A stretch of DNA of 64,000 nt from Archilochus colubris (GCA_023079485.1 CM041083.1:61881810-61945809), one strand, 5' to 3'. Counted from the first letter of the stretch, positions 40,421-52,163 are shown. Notes: generated by a model from the sequence alone, not told the origin. Translations and numbers: made by a program.

Positions 40421-41494
40421 GTTCAATGATGATTATGATCAGCAGCAATTCAAGATTTAGTAATGGCATGAGGTAGTCCAAGGGGTTAAATTTGGCAGCA
40501 GCACTCAATCATTAACCAATTTAAAGATTTACAAGTGCTTCAGGAGTAAAGATTATAATTAAAAGTGACTTGATTACAGGTTTGAGGATGACAAGATTCA
40601 CACTAACTTACTATAAGGTATTGTCAATCAGAGAGTATATTTATATACATCCATATGTATAAAGATAAAACATACAAGCACATGGAAATATTTGAATCCA
40701 GTAAAATATATATATGGACACCCAGATTAGTAAAGGCAAATGTGTACATTCAAACAGATAGGTAGAGACACAGACAGAAGAGGCTATCCTATAATTAAAA
40801 ACTCCTTCTTCTCAAGTTAAGAGTAAATACAATGCATTGGCATTCCTCAGCTGGAAATAATCAAGACTTGAGGAAAATTACTTACCCTGTCTCTTCATCA
40901 GCTTGGTCAGCAGACAGTCCTCAAGGAGCTGGTATATGGGAGACATCCTATCTCAGGGGAGATGCTGGTTACATCCACCTGTGATCCAAGAGAGCTCAAA
41001 GTGTCTTACTTAGAGCTGCTATTTATAGGGTCAGAGATAATTTACTTTTGTCTGGTACTTTTCCATTTCAGCCCTCCATGGATAGCAAAAATATTCTGGT
41101 ATTTTCCACCAGTTGTGCAGGACCAGAATAATGCCAGATTTGGAGATGCTGGTATCATCCCTTTTGAGCCATGGTCCTGGTACAGGCAGGACATGACCCA
41201 GGTGCAGATGAACCAGGCTGCAAGGAGGCAAAGGATTGTTACTACCATGCCTAAGAGATAGGGAAGGGGGGAACCAGGTGCATCCAGGGGGTGCCTTAAT
41301 GCTCCAGCCTCCTGCATTTTGAAGTCCATGGGGGAAGAAGAAGGCAGGAAGGTAAAGGGGATGCTTTAACATACTGTTCTTCCTTTTACTATCCACATTC
41401 ATCCTAGGCTGGATTTTGGCCCAGAAAAAGGAGGAATCACACTTGGCATGGAGTGCCTCAAACATTAAGTGGAATAAGGCAGGGGGGTGGGGAA

Positions 41495-41642
41495 TTGAAC
41501 CCCCACACCAGGGATGGGATTTCCACCACCTCTTTGGGCAACCTGCTCCAGTGTTTCATCTACTTAGACTTAAAAAAAAAAACCAAAAAGTTCTTCCTTA
41601 TATGTAGTTTGAATCTATCTTCTTTTAGTTTAAAAACATTAC
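41495..41642 (-). mobile_element. Old CR1, 3' part (split by the LTR element)
   Basis: 'ccacctctttgggcaacctg' and 'tagtttgaatctatcttctt' match antisense CR1 near its 3' end. The copy is interrupted at 41642 by the miniature LTR element and resumes at 42958. Confidence 0.8.
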
Positions 41643-41946
41643 TGTAGCGGGAGGAGCCCTTCTTGCTCCTAGGGCTGATCCTGAGGCCTCGGGGTTTAGC
41701 CCATTCCTGGACGATGTCCTAGGGCTGTTCCTGGGGCTCCGGGATCTACCCCTTCTTGCCTGCTCCTGGAGCTCCTCGAGCTGTGGACTTCTCCATCCTC
41801 ACTGAAGAGTGAGAGCTCTCTCCATGGGTGTCAGCTGCTCTCTTATTGGCCCCCTGCTCCTGCACATGCTCAGGAGGGAGGCCAGACACAGGTGAACCCA
41901 CACCCACTCATCAATAACTCAGGGCACCTGGTCCTGTCTCACTACA
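41643..41946 (-). repeat. 3' LTR of the miniature element
   Basis: This 304-bp repeat is nearly identical to 42654-42957. In element orientation it starts TGTAGTGAGACAGG and ends CCGCTACA. The polypurine tract adjoins its 5' side. Confidence 0.92.
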
Positions 41947-42272
41947 TTTCCCCCTTTTTTTTTTTTTTTTAACACAGACATTTACATAGTACACAGACAT
42001 TTACATAGACATTTACATATTTACATCTTTTTACATATACATCTTTAAGGGGAATTAAAGATCACACAATTTACATATATTTTTAGGGAGAATTCTCAAC
42101 CCTTACACATATTTTGAGGAGAATTCTCAACCTTCTTTCTTTCAACCTTCTTTCTTTAAGGGGAGTTAAGCATACCCATATATTCGCTCGATGTCAGCCC
42201 CTTTCTGGCAAAGTCTCTGCAAGTTGTCTGAGCACTCTTCACAAAGTCTCTGCAAATTGTCCCAGGCACTTG

Positions 42273-42540
42273 CCCTCTGTTCCGGGGTTTCTTTCCTCAT
42301 GGGCCTCGGGATTTAACCCTTCCTCATGGGATTTCCCTCTGCTCAAGGGCTTAGCCTAGGCATATTTCACAAAGTCTCTGCAAGTTGCACCAGGCACTTT
42401 TCACAGAGTCTCTGCAAGTTGTTCTTCTAGTTATTATTCTCCCTCCTGTATCTGCTCTTCTGGCTTGGTTTCCCTCTGTTCTGGGGTTTCTTTCCTCATG
42501 GGCCTCGGGATTTAACCCTTCCTCATGGGATTTTCCCCTC
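42273..42540 (-). repeat. Internal direct repeat of the miniature element (199-bp period)
   Basis: A block of about 62 bp starting 'ccctctgtt' and containing 'cctcatgggcctcgggattt' occurs at 42273-42334 and again at 42472-42533, nearly identical. A second motif, 'agtctctgcaa', recurs four times between 42208 and 42420. On the minus strand the duplicated block encodes a repeated peptide with ETPEQRG and NPRTEGN (42578-42351 frame). Whether it is translated is unknown. Confidence 0.85.
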
Positions 42541-42653
42541 TGCTCTGGGGTTTCCTGTCCAGAGAGCTTGTTGATCATACCTTACAGGGAGAATGTTCTT
42601 GCAGTTTCTGTGCCAGCTAGGTTTTCTGCAGGCTGCCCGCATTCTCCACCAGA

Positions 42654-42957
42654 TGTAGCGGGAGGAGCCCTTCTTGCTCCTAGGGCTGATCCTGAGGCCT
42701 CGGGGTTTAGCCCATTCCTGGACAATGTCCTAGGGCTGTTCCTGGGGCTCCGGGATCTACCCCTTCTTGCCTGCTCCTGGGGCTCCTCGAGCTGTGGGCT
42801 TCTCCATCCTCACTGAAGAGTGAGAGCTCTCTCCATGGGTGTCAGCTGCTCTCTTATTGGCCCCCTGCTCCTGCACATGCTCAGGAGGGAGGCCAGACAC
42901 AGGTGAACCCACACCCACTCATCAATAACTCAGGGCACCTGGTTCTGTCTCACTACA
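42654..42957 (-). repeat. 5' LTR of the miniature element
   Basis: This is the partner of 41643-41946. The four differences (41711/42722, 41770/42781, 41784/42795 and 41932/42943 by approximate alignment) are all transitions. The putative primer-binding site lies 2 nt inside it. Confidence 0.92.
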
Positions 42958-43005
42958 CATTACCACTTGACCTATTGCAACAGGCCCTACTAGAAAGTCA
43001 GTCGT
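42958..43005 (-). mobile_element. Old CR1, continuation after the LTR element
   Basis: 'cattaccacttgacctattg' followed by 'caacaggccctactagaaag' continues the CR1 interrupted at 41642. Joining the two sides across one CATTAC restores the usual CR1 order. Confidence 0.75.
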
Positions 43006-45330
43006 CCTGAAAGTTTGTCTTCAAGCACAGCAAAGGGATGTTGACTGACCCTTTGTCATTTAGCTCTCTTTCCATCATCACTTCCCAATTTAATCCAAGC
43101 CTCCAGACTTTATTGAAAAATAGCCAGTACTGGAGAAGTGACAATCAGTTCATTCATGCCAGAGTTACCTTTATTGTTAGTACTGACCACGACCACCACC
43201 TCTCCACAAAGGCAAAGCACCTGGGTACAATCAGAGGCACATTGTAAACTTTGAATTTACAGCAGAGAGCAGTGAGACAATGCCAAAAGGCCTGTAAGGA
43301 ACAGGCAGATGCAGGTCAGGCTGAATGCAGTCTCCACACTGTCATCTAGTGGATTCAGTAGTCATATCCAGAGCTCAGTTTAATACTACACTGTAATTTC
43401 AGTGGACATATTGCAGATAAAACACACTCCTTTCTTTCTAGTGCAGTTTCTGCCTTTTTTTACCCAGTTCTTTTGGGATTGCTCCTTTCTGAATCCCCTT
43501 TTTTATAATCTTTTTATTCTCTTTGTTTTACTCACTTTGTACAATAAACCCTTTTCCTTTGGGTTACTGTAGTTCCCAGGCAGGCTAGTTCTCCATTGCC
43601 AGCCAGTGACTGCAGAATGTCTTTTCCTTTGTTACAGGAAAGTATGTTTTTTCCTTCCATAAGGGCAGAAATAAGTTTAATTTCTTGTCTGTGAAAGACA
43701 GAACAAATCCCCTTATAGATTTACTCAAAGTGGTGTAGGTGCCTTTTGATACACCCCCCCCCCCCCAAGTCTTCAAAGACTTCTTCCTTATAGGTAGTTT
43801 GAATCTACCTTCTTTTTTAAAAACATTACAGCTTTACAGGCTGGGTGTCTGCCTGTCTCTTCACATGGTGCCTCTGCCTCTCCGGGTTCCAGCCCCACAC
43901 AGTTTGCAGCCTTCTACTTAGAGAAATTGCCCAATAAACCTAAAAACTACAGGGATAAGGGAATTATGGCATACGAGTATTCTAGCTATGTTTGTCTGAA
44001 CTTGCCAAGTATGTAATGATAAACTCAGAAGTATGCAGGAATGATAAATATTAGCAAAGTGGTGTTAGTAGGACAAGCACTTCCAAAATCCTGAGTTCTA
44101 CTGGTTCAAGGAGGTCCACAAGATCCACCTGTTGACCCTCAGAGTCCTGCTCATCCAGGGTGTCCCATCTCATGCATTCAAGTGTCCTGGGGAAGGTTTG
44201 CCTTGGTAGCTGTGGATTCCCAGACAGTGGGATCTTCAATACTGATACTGTGCTGCTGAGTCTACCTCTTAGCCTTTGGTTTTCCTTTTTATCCTCTAAG
44301 TTTCAGTCACCTGGGACATTCTGTACTTCCTCACTTATACAGACAGATTGCTTATTATCCCTGGAAAATCAGCTCTGAATCCATTCCAGAGGCAACCCCT
44401 CACTCTATCCGCATCCCACAGCTGCCTTCCTGAGGAGTCAGCTCCCCAGGCTCACCGAGGGATAAGTGACCTCTTCACACCCTCTCTGCAGCTGTTTTAA
44501 CCACACTGATTTTACAGCATCCGCCCTATGATCTACCAGATGCTAAATCAGCAATGAGCTAAATATATTCACGCTGAGTCAGTAATTTTACTACTGCTGT
44601 ACAGTTACAGTCAGGCAGTGATTTGGCCAGACTCTGTCCCATCAGAAGAAATGCTAAATATATTTGAGCTGGCTTGGCAATTGTGTCACTGGCCCACCTC
44701 AGCTCAGCAGCCCCTTTTCTATAGCAAGGGTGTGTGACAGCTTTCCCTCCTACACACACACACTGCCTGCAGCTTTTCTCTAACAAAAACTGAGAGAGAA
44801 GGGAAAATAAATTATCAAAAGTTGTAAAGGAAGAATATGAGGCCATTGGCGTGCAACAGAAATGGGAAGTGATACTTTAAACAATGTTTAGTCTCAGAGT
44901 TTACAAACCACAGGCTAATAGTCCAGACTAGTTTTTCCTCTCTGTACTTCTGCATTCACATCTGAAGCTATCCAAAACCTCTTGCATGAGTGCCTTCTGA
45001 AGTAATTTTAAATAAAAATCTCCAGTTTAATAACCACTTTAATAACTCCCTGCCAAAAAAAAAAATATATGAAAAGTCTGTTCCACAGTATAGATCTATC
45101 TGCTTTGCCACACTCATGGCTGACCTATGGGATGGGGAACGAAACAGAAAAAAAGAATGAAAAAACCTAGGTACAGATAAAGACAATGAGACTACTTACC
45201 AGTTACTGTCACAGGTAAAACTGACTTACCTCAGGGATTATAACAATTTGTTGTCAATTAATGTAAATATTTGAGTAGTGATTTGGATTTTTCTTTCAAA
45301 AAAGGTAATAAACATTTATACACAGGAAAA
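43006..45330. other. Intergenic DNA, no gene seen
   Basis: This stretch is non-coding. It includes a C13 run at 43754-43766 and, just after it (43776-43825), a 50-bp CR1 scrap similar to 41585-41640. Nothing else was recognised. Confidence 0.6.
43776..43825 (-). mobile_element. Short CR1 scrap
   Basis: 'ttccttataggtagtttgaa' and the following 'tctaccttctt' match the same CR1 segment seen at 41590-41635. Confidence 0.55.
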
Positions 45331-45334
45331 ACAC

Positions 45335-45865
45335 TTTTCCTCCCCCATTCCCAGTCTCCATCACTCTAGGTTACTCTCCTTCCCCCTTGTTATTACCTCA
45401 GTCTCTTCACTGAGTCAAGAGGCAATGCAGGGGTTTGAGTTATAGCAGTTTCTTCAGCATGGGTCCTCCATGGGCTGAAGTTTCCTTGGGGTCCTTCAGC
45501 ATGGGCTCATCAGGGGCCCAAAGTCCCTCTGAAGAAGTATCTGGTTCAGAGTGGGTCCCCCATGGACAGCAGTCATTTTGGGAATGTCTGCTCTGCCATG
45601 GAGCACCTCCTGCAATTTTGGTGTGTTCCCTCTGCTTCTTCTCACTCTTGCATTTCCTCCCCCTCTCTCTCTTTGGTGTCTCCTACTCATTCTTAAAGCT
45701 GTTTTCACAGAGGCACCACCAGTTTGGTCTGGGGAGTTCAGATGTGTCCTGCAGTGGATGCACTATGGACCCAGCTGGAACCAAGGTAGCCCCTGATCTC
45801 CTCTCACAGAGGCCCAGCCTACATCCACCCCACTGTCAAGACCCTGTACTGACACCCAATATAAA
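45335..45865 (+). repeat. Avian interspersed repeat of the 'gggtcctccatgggctg' type
   Basis: Three imperfect units built on 'catgggtcctccatgggctg' occur near 45458, 45500 and 45555, followed by 'ccatggagcacctcctgcaa' and a CT-rich stretch. I recognise this sequence type as a recurrent bird genomic repeat but cannot name the family. The strand given is that of the quoted motif; element orientation is unknown. The 161-codon frame at 45435-45920 is a by-product. Confidence 0.6.
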
Positions 45866-46212
45866 ATTACATACTTATTTTGAGAAAAAAGAAATAAAAA
45901 TCACATGTGCATCTTGTTAGTAAAAAAAGAAACTATCAGCATGCTGTTATCAGGCTTTACCCTCCAGATTTCTTCATGGAGTCTGTGTCATTAAGACATT
46001 GCCTAGAATCAGAACCAAAGGGACTTCTCAGCCTGATTAAAAAAAGGAGCCGTCCAAAATCATACATATTTCCTAATTTCAAGTTTATTCATCAGGCACT
46101 TGACCTCTCAGTCACTGCAGATCTTTCGAAAGAGATGTTTGAAGAAGTGAAACTGCACGTTTTCAATCCACTTGGTGCTTTCTGCAAATTGTGCTTCCTA
46201 AAAGAAAAGTCT

Positions 46213-47428
46213 TGTGATATATGATTGTAATATATGTTAATGAATTTGTATTCCTAACCAGTAAATTCAGAATTAAACTAAAAAGAAAGTGAATATGGGG
46301 CTAGACAAAGCAATTGAGACCTATAATTTTCCACAAAAACTGTGTAAGCAACACAAGGCCTTAATGAGACTAACTTCTGTCTCAGCGATAATTGAAGCAT
46401 GGGCCTTGTTCTTAAAACAAGGCACTGCCAAGGCTAATGAAGCACCAAAAGAAGGAGAACATCTGCACAGAGACAACATAAAAATGCCACAATGAGCAGA
46501 TAAGGGAAAAGTTATGGCTAGGGTCTCATTTTGCTCTGTAACAAGATAGTGAAGTTGAAGAAAACAAGAAAAGTAAAGAGTTCAAGTCTGATGACCCCCC
46601 CGATATCTCCCCAAGAGAGGACTCTGCCCATACTCTGCTCAGACTCCACCCAGATTCTGCCTATCATGAATATTGTAATAACAGGATGTAATCCCTATGA
46701 ATATCACAGAAGTATAGAATCATAGAATTGGCTGGGTTGGAAGGGACCTCAGAGATCATCAAGTCCAACCCTTGATCCACTACCGCTGCAGTTACCAGAC
46801 CATGGCACTGAGTGCCACATCCAGTCTCTTTTTAAATATCTCCAGAGACGGAGAATCCACTACTTCCCTGGGCAGCCCATTCCAATGTCTGATCACCCTC
46901 TCGGTAAAGAAATTCTTTCTAATGTCCAACCTAAACCTCCCCTGGCACAACCTAAGACCATGCCCTCATGTCTTGCTGAGAGTTGCCTGGAAAAAGAGAC
47001 CAACCCCCACCTGGCTACACCCTCCTTTCAGGGAGTTGTAGAGAGTGATGAGGTCTCCTTGGAGCCTCCTCTTCTCCAGGCTGAACAGCCCCAGCTCCCT
47101 CAGCCTCTCCTCATAGGGTCTGTGCTCGAGTCCCTTCACCAGCCTGGTTGCCCTCCTTTGGACCTGCTCCAGGACCTTGATATCCTTCCTAAACTGAGGG
47201 GCCCAGAGCTGGACACAGTACTCGAGGTGGTTTATGTATGTAAACCCACCCCTTTTTAATATTCATAGAATTGTAACCAATATAAGGTAATTCTAGAGTT
47301 TTAGCGGTGTGCATGTGAGTGGAGCGGAGACTCCCCATGCACCCAGCACTGTTTTGCTCATTGCAATTTCAATCTTAGTAATTAAATTAAACCATTAACA
47401 GAATATTGAGTCTCGGTCATTTTTAACA
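46213..47428 (+). mobile_element. Probable LTR (about 0.7 kb) split by a CR1
   Basis: The ends TGTGATAT ... TTTTTAACA are flanked by GTCT on both sides (46209-46212 and 47429-47432). After removing the CR1 at 46712-47231, about 697 bp remain. The right part ('gtgtgcatgtgagtggagcg', 'gactccccatgcacccagca') looks like the R-U5 region of bird endogenous retrovirus LTRs, and an ATTAAA lies near the end. The 4-bp duplication is short and could be chance, so the boundaries are tentative. Confidence 0.5.
46712..47231 (-). mobile_element. CR1 3'-end copy, 520 bp
   Basis: The copy begins with the CR1 tail in antisense ('agaatcatagaattggctgg', 'gttggaagggacctcagaga'). It runs through 'tctttttaaatatctccaga' and 'aagaaattctttctaatgtc' to 'acagtactcgaggtgg'. 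It is well preserved compared with the other CR1 pieces in the window and is 5'-truncated. Confidence 0.93.
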
Positions 47429-47432
47429 GTCT

Positions 47433-48870
47433 CAAGAAGACTTCTGACCAGCTCCACGTAGTAAAAGAGCACTTGGAGCTGTAGCATCTGGGCATCACTG
47501 GCTATGTGTTTGCCACTTCTGTTCCAACACACAAGACCAATGGAGAAAGTGAGGTTCTCATCAAAACATTGCAGAACAGCTCCCTGTGGATTCTTACCTC
47601 CCTTGGAACAAAACATCCCATAAGGACAGAAAAGCTTAAAGCCACATGCACTAACCCAGCACAGAGGGTATCCCCACCAGACAGCAGTGGGACTTCTCAT
47701 CTTACTCTGGTTTGTTTTGGTTTTTTTTTTTTCCCTTAAGAGCCTTTCTTTATGATGTGTATGGGAAACTATCATCCGAGTGCTAAATTAATGCAAGTCA
47801 AAGACATTCAGGGACTTGTATTCAGTAATAAAACTAGCACAAGTATCCTCATGGTACAGTCATTACTAAACATCTCTTTCATCTTGCTCATTATATTAGG
47901 GTGAAGGTTTGAAATGGATCTATGTGAGAGACAGCAGTGACTTAGAGTACATTGTTAAAGCAGAGTGTAATAATGTCTTTCAGAATTCATACCACAAAAT
48001 CAAGAAAGTTTACAGAGCCATTAAGCAATGAGGACTAACCTTATTTTTCTATATAGTTACCTCCAAATATTAAATTGTTATGATTCTGTACTTTATTCAT
48101 AGTCTCTTTCCCATACTCTTGCTATAAAGTATCTTTTTGTTGTAACAGGATTCTAAAAGTTAAGGTAGAGGGGCTCATGCATATTTAAGTATTGTTTAAG
48201 GGCTTACCAGAGAACAGATTTGCTTTGGATGTATTTATCTCGGAACATGTTCAGCCATGGTTAGCTGCATGAGATACAGAGAGAGCACAAATGCTGAGGA
48301 GCAACAACAGATTTCCCTATGGAAAGCTTTTCTTCTTGGCTCATCTACTGAGCTGCCCATTTATATTGTAATTGCTGGAGATGCCCACAGGTGAAGATGA
48401 CAGTACCAAAGACATCTTTGGTCCTCTGCTGTGCAAGTCTGTGCCAAGTCAGCATGACCACTATAAAAAGGTTTGATGTTAACGTGTGACATTTATGCAC
48501 ATATCCAGACTGCTGCTTCTCTGGAGCAGATGGTCATCAGGCTTCTTATGCTCTTCTCTGTAGATACTCCTTGTAGCCACAATGCTGCTCCTTGCAGGTA
48601 TTTTCCTCTGAGCAGATGTCTGAATGGGCCACAGCCAATTTATCAGTCATGGCCATTTGTCAAAGAGATTCCAATACTGGCAAAATTACTATGGAGTTAA
48701 TACACTGGAGACTGGAACCACACAGAGTGGTTTAAAATAACAGCAAGCTGCTGAATACAGCAGAACTTAACCCAAACTGCAAATTATTTTAAAGGACATT
48801 TGCTTACAGAGCTTGAAAAATTACAAATGTGTGAGAGCCCCTGACATATCCCAAAGATAATTGCCATTGA
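47433..48870. other. Intergenic DNA, no gene seen
   Basis: No recognisable gene or repeat was found. The sequence right after the LTR (47433-47720) could be retroviral interior, but no retroviral motif could be read. Confidence 0.5.
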
Positions 48871-49450
48871 ACTAATTATCCCATACTGATAAGACAATTT
48901 TCCCTTTGTCAATATGATAACAAAAGGAAGATGATTGTGGAATACGAAAAGCTGGTAAAGACCTATAAAACAGCCTTGAAGGTTTACAGGAATAATTAGA
49001 ACTGAGATAAGAAGATTCTAGCTTGCATACCTTATTAACCATGAATCCCCAGAAGAGGAGCCTTAAGAGATAACAAAGGAAACACTGTGCCACAAAGCAT
49101 GAGGTCAGGAGAACTCAACAGAAACTAAAGGAGGGCAGGGAGAGACTGAAACCACCAGCTCCAGAAACATCCCCTCCCCAGTTAAGATCACTCCTCACTG
49201 AACATGCACATTGACATAAAAGGACAAGTAGTGATGAGTTACTAGTTAAAAAGTATAAATAAAATCAGATCTTGATGCTTGCTGAATGTGATGAATATGC
49301 CATAGTTTTTTTGCATGGGGAGTGCTAGCTTTGGGGATTTACCACCTCGCACCCTTTTCTGCACATAACTGGCACAAAGAAGAACCTCAACTCAGTGCAG
49401 ATTGGAGAATTGCACATCAGGTGAAAAGACCCCATTTTGGGACAACAAAT
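48870..49450 (+). mobile_element. Possible degraded LTR
   Basis: 'agtataaataaaatcag' (near 49250) is followed by 'gcatggggagtgctagcttt' and a C-rich 'ccacctcgcaccc', resembling the TATA-R-U5 order of bird ERV LTRs. The upstream 'gagactgaaaccaccagctc' also has an LTR-like look. No convincing ends or target duplication were found. Confidence 0.35.
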
Positions 49451-51674
49451 ATGCCTCAGCAAGCCAGTTCTGATAATGAACAGGGGAAAAAAAAGTATTT
49501 TTTTTTAGTTATATGTTTTTTGCTGTCTTGCTGTCAGCTTTTTCTTAGTGTGTATGATCTTTGCTGTTTTACTAACAAGATAATTCTTAATATTAGTATG
49601 ATGATTCTATTTGTCATTTCCTCCTGCAGTAAGAATGTGTTACAGGGAGGAATGTGAATCTCATATTTATGGACAGTTTTTCAGAACTTGCCTGTAAAGT
49701 GTGCTGCCAGACCTACTTAGGATTCTGCAAATAACTCTAAAGGGAAAAGCCTCTTCCATCAGCTGCTGAGCTGTTGTCATGGTCCTGCTGGTCTGTACTA
49801 GGAAAAATTCTACCCAGCTACAGAATCTGTCTGCTATGCCAGTCGATTTTTTGTGTTTGTTTGAGTTTTGCTTTGTTCTAATTAAATGCCCTAGAAGATG
49901 AATTTGTATGGTGGGCCACAATCTCTTGCTGGTATCTAAGAAGAGCAGTCTTTTTTTCTGGTTAGCTGCAGAATGATTGTATGCTCAGGTAGAGTATTTA
50001 TCTTAGTCTTCATTCATATCCATTGTATTTATAGCCTGTTAACTCCAATCTGTATTGTTATGTCTGTTGCTCAAAGCCCTCCTGAGAGAATGCTGTGGAC
50101 TAAGCAACAACTTTCAGGTTTTTATTAATACTGCTTTTCTTGCTCCTTAGGTCTCTAAGCATGAACTAGCACCTCTATGCCAAACTTAATTTTGGTTCAG
50201 TTTAAAGGTGAATACTGCAATAAATCCTCCTTGCCTAGGCTTCTGATTGTGTTTCTGTCAAGCCTGCATCGTTTCTCCACTGCCTGAGATTCTCTGTACT
50301 TCTGAAGCACAAGAGACATCTATTTGTTTAATTACCCAGTTAAATCAATAAAAAAGATGGACAGGCAGAAAAATACTGCAAGCAGCAAGATCAGCCAAGT
50401 GCTAATCTCCAAACAGATGCTCCCCAGCTGTTTCCATCAGCACCCTCTCTACCGTATCCATTCTTTGGACCCATATTTTCTCTGCCCCAAATACAGCACC
50501 TTAATTTCATCCCACATCGTTTCCTGGTAGGGTACAAGTCAGTATCTCCGGTGGCTAACTGGGAATCACATGTATCTGATTTGTGGGCTAAACTGAAGGC
50601 TGAGTTCTTGCCTTTACTGCAGTGTTGGGGGATGGAAGTGTCTCATCTCAAACCAGCCATCAATGTCATCTTCTATGGGTGCTGCCTGATATTGGTCAGT
50701 AAAGTCCAGTAAGTGCATGAAAGCACAATAACAGCCTGATTTCTTTTAAAAATATATCTAATGAGTTGTAAAGGAAGGGCACTATGAACCAATTAACACA
50801 GAGTGGCTTTTTACTCCTTGTTAGCTGTATCTCCACATTTTCTTCTGATCATCTTCTACAGTGATTTACAGCAAGATTATTTTGTTCCAAAGATTACCAA
50901 AGTCTATTGATCAAGTGTTGCTATGGCAGGGGGAGTTTATTTTTAAATTTTATATTGAAGGAGAATGATATTTATGACTTGTTCAATAGCACTGATTCCT
51001 GGAGGAAAGAGGATAGTCCCATGAGGACATGGGAGGGCCTGAGGTGCATGATGGTGCAGACTTAGTTTTACAGTCCTAACATCCTTTCAGACTCAGGCTT
51101 GTTTCCCATGTGCTTGAAATATTAGTGCCATAACAACATAAAACTGAAACACAAGACCTAAGATATTTTACACTGAGGCACCTCAGTCATATAAGGACTG
51201 AAATAATTTTATGAATAATCAAGCCAGCTTTATAGAAGCAAAGCAGTGATACTCAAAAGTTAGAACTGAACAGAGAAACATAAGAAGTAAAATGAACAAA
51301 TCACTACTGCAAAACACTTAAGCAAGTAGCCATAGAAATTAACATTACAGAAAGCAGATACATTGGCAAAATCCACTTTATGCCATGATATAACCACAAA
51401 GGTAGGAAACTTTCTCTTCCTCTTGTTCATTAAATAACACTGAGGCAAATTTGAAGTTCATTTGAACTTCAACACACTATGGTTTACATCGTCATAACCT
51501 TAAGAATAAGAATGGTGTCTTCCTCACAAAGTCACAGCACTGGAACAGAGATGCTTGCAGAGACCCACATGGATCTGTCTTTTTCCCACAGCAGGCATCA
51601 TAGCTTAGGAATGAAGTTTTCAGCCCATCTTTGAGTAGGCACTGTGCCTCATTGGGATAGGGTTAATTTCCTTC
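49451..51674. other. Intergenic DNA, no gene seen
   Basis: This is A/T-rich non-coding sequence with no recognised repeat or conserved coding segment. Confidence 0.6.
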
Positions 51675-51678
51675 ATAT

Positions 51679-52163
51679 TGTTGCCCGTAGTCAAGACACA
51701 AACCAACAGAGTCAGTTTATGCGGTGCTTTATTCGGGGCCCGGGAAACCTGAGGACTAGCGTCCCAAGTCAGGATTCCAGAGACCCTCGCTTTTAGTTCA
51801 GCTTTTATACTCTTTTACATTGTCGACTATGTGCAGAGTTACATATGTTCTGGTTACAACCAACCACATAAATCATGTAGATAACAATAGATTGACATCT
51901 CCAAACTATAAATCTAAGGTTTACTGTTTAACTGCCCCCACCACCTTGCCCACCATCTGGGTATAATGTTTCATCTAGTACAGAGTGTGTCAGTTTACCT
52001 TTCCTGTATGTTCTTCACGGCTGGCCATTTCTTTTGATCATTGTTCTGCAGAGGTCAGCACATTCTTAGCTAGTTCCTGTTAACCTCCCTAGGCCTATCT
52101 GGCTATCCTAATCCTTAGCCTAACTACGTTTAAAATTTTTCTTTTACCTTTACAAGTGTAACA
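51679..52163 (-). mobile_element. Solo LTR, 485 bp
   Basis: The element has terminal TGTTG ... TAACA and is flanked by ATAT on each side (51675-51678 and 52164-52167). On the minus strand an AATAAAGC near 51734-51727 is followed by a short U5-like stretch to the left end. The 'tttattcggggcccgggaaa' and 'cctgaggactagcg' segment is typical of R-U5 in bird ERV LTRs. No internal sequence adjoins it. The 4-bp duplication is weak evidence for the exact ends; the LTR identity itself is firmer. Confidence 0.7.

Larger units (their letters stand above)
41643..42957 (-). mobile_element. Complete miniature non-autonomous LTR retrotransposon (1,315 bp)
   Basis: Two 304-bp direct repeats (41643-41946 and 42654-42957) begin TGTAGCGG and end CACTACA. 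They differ at four positions by eye and are flanked by a perfect 6-bp duplication CATTAC (41637-41642 and 42958-42963). Reading on the minus strand, a TGG-starting tract 2 nt after the 5' LTR (42651-42635, TGGTGGAGAATGCGGGC) is placed like a primer-binding site. A purine tract A16-G5-A3 (41970-41947) lies directly against the 3' LTR. The 707-bp interior has no recognisable gag, pro, pol or env sequence. It contains duplicated blocks and short ACATTTACATA-type repeats. The 6-bp duplication suggests that a class II-type endogenous retrovirus supplied the machinery; this is inference. Confidence 0.9.

Noticed and set aside
43754..43766. C13 run as a functional quadruplex or boundary element
   Set aside because: It is a single homopolymer beside a CR1 scrap, with no further G/C-run pattern. 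It may even vary by sequencing error.
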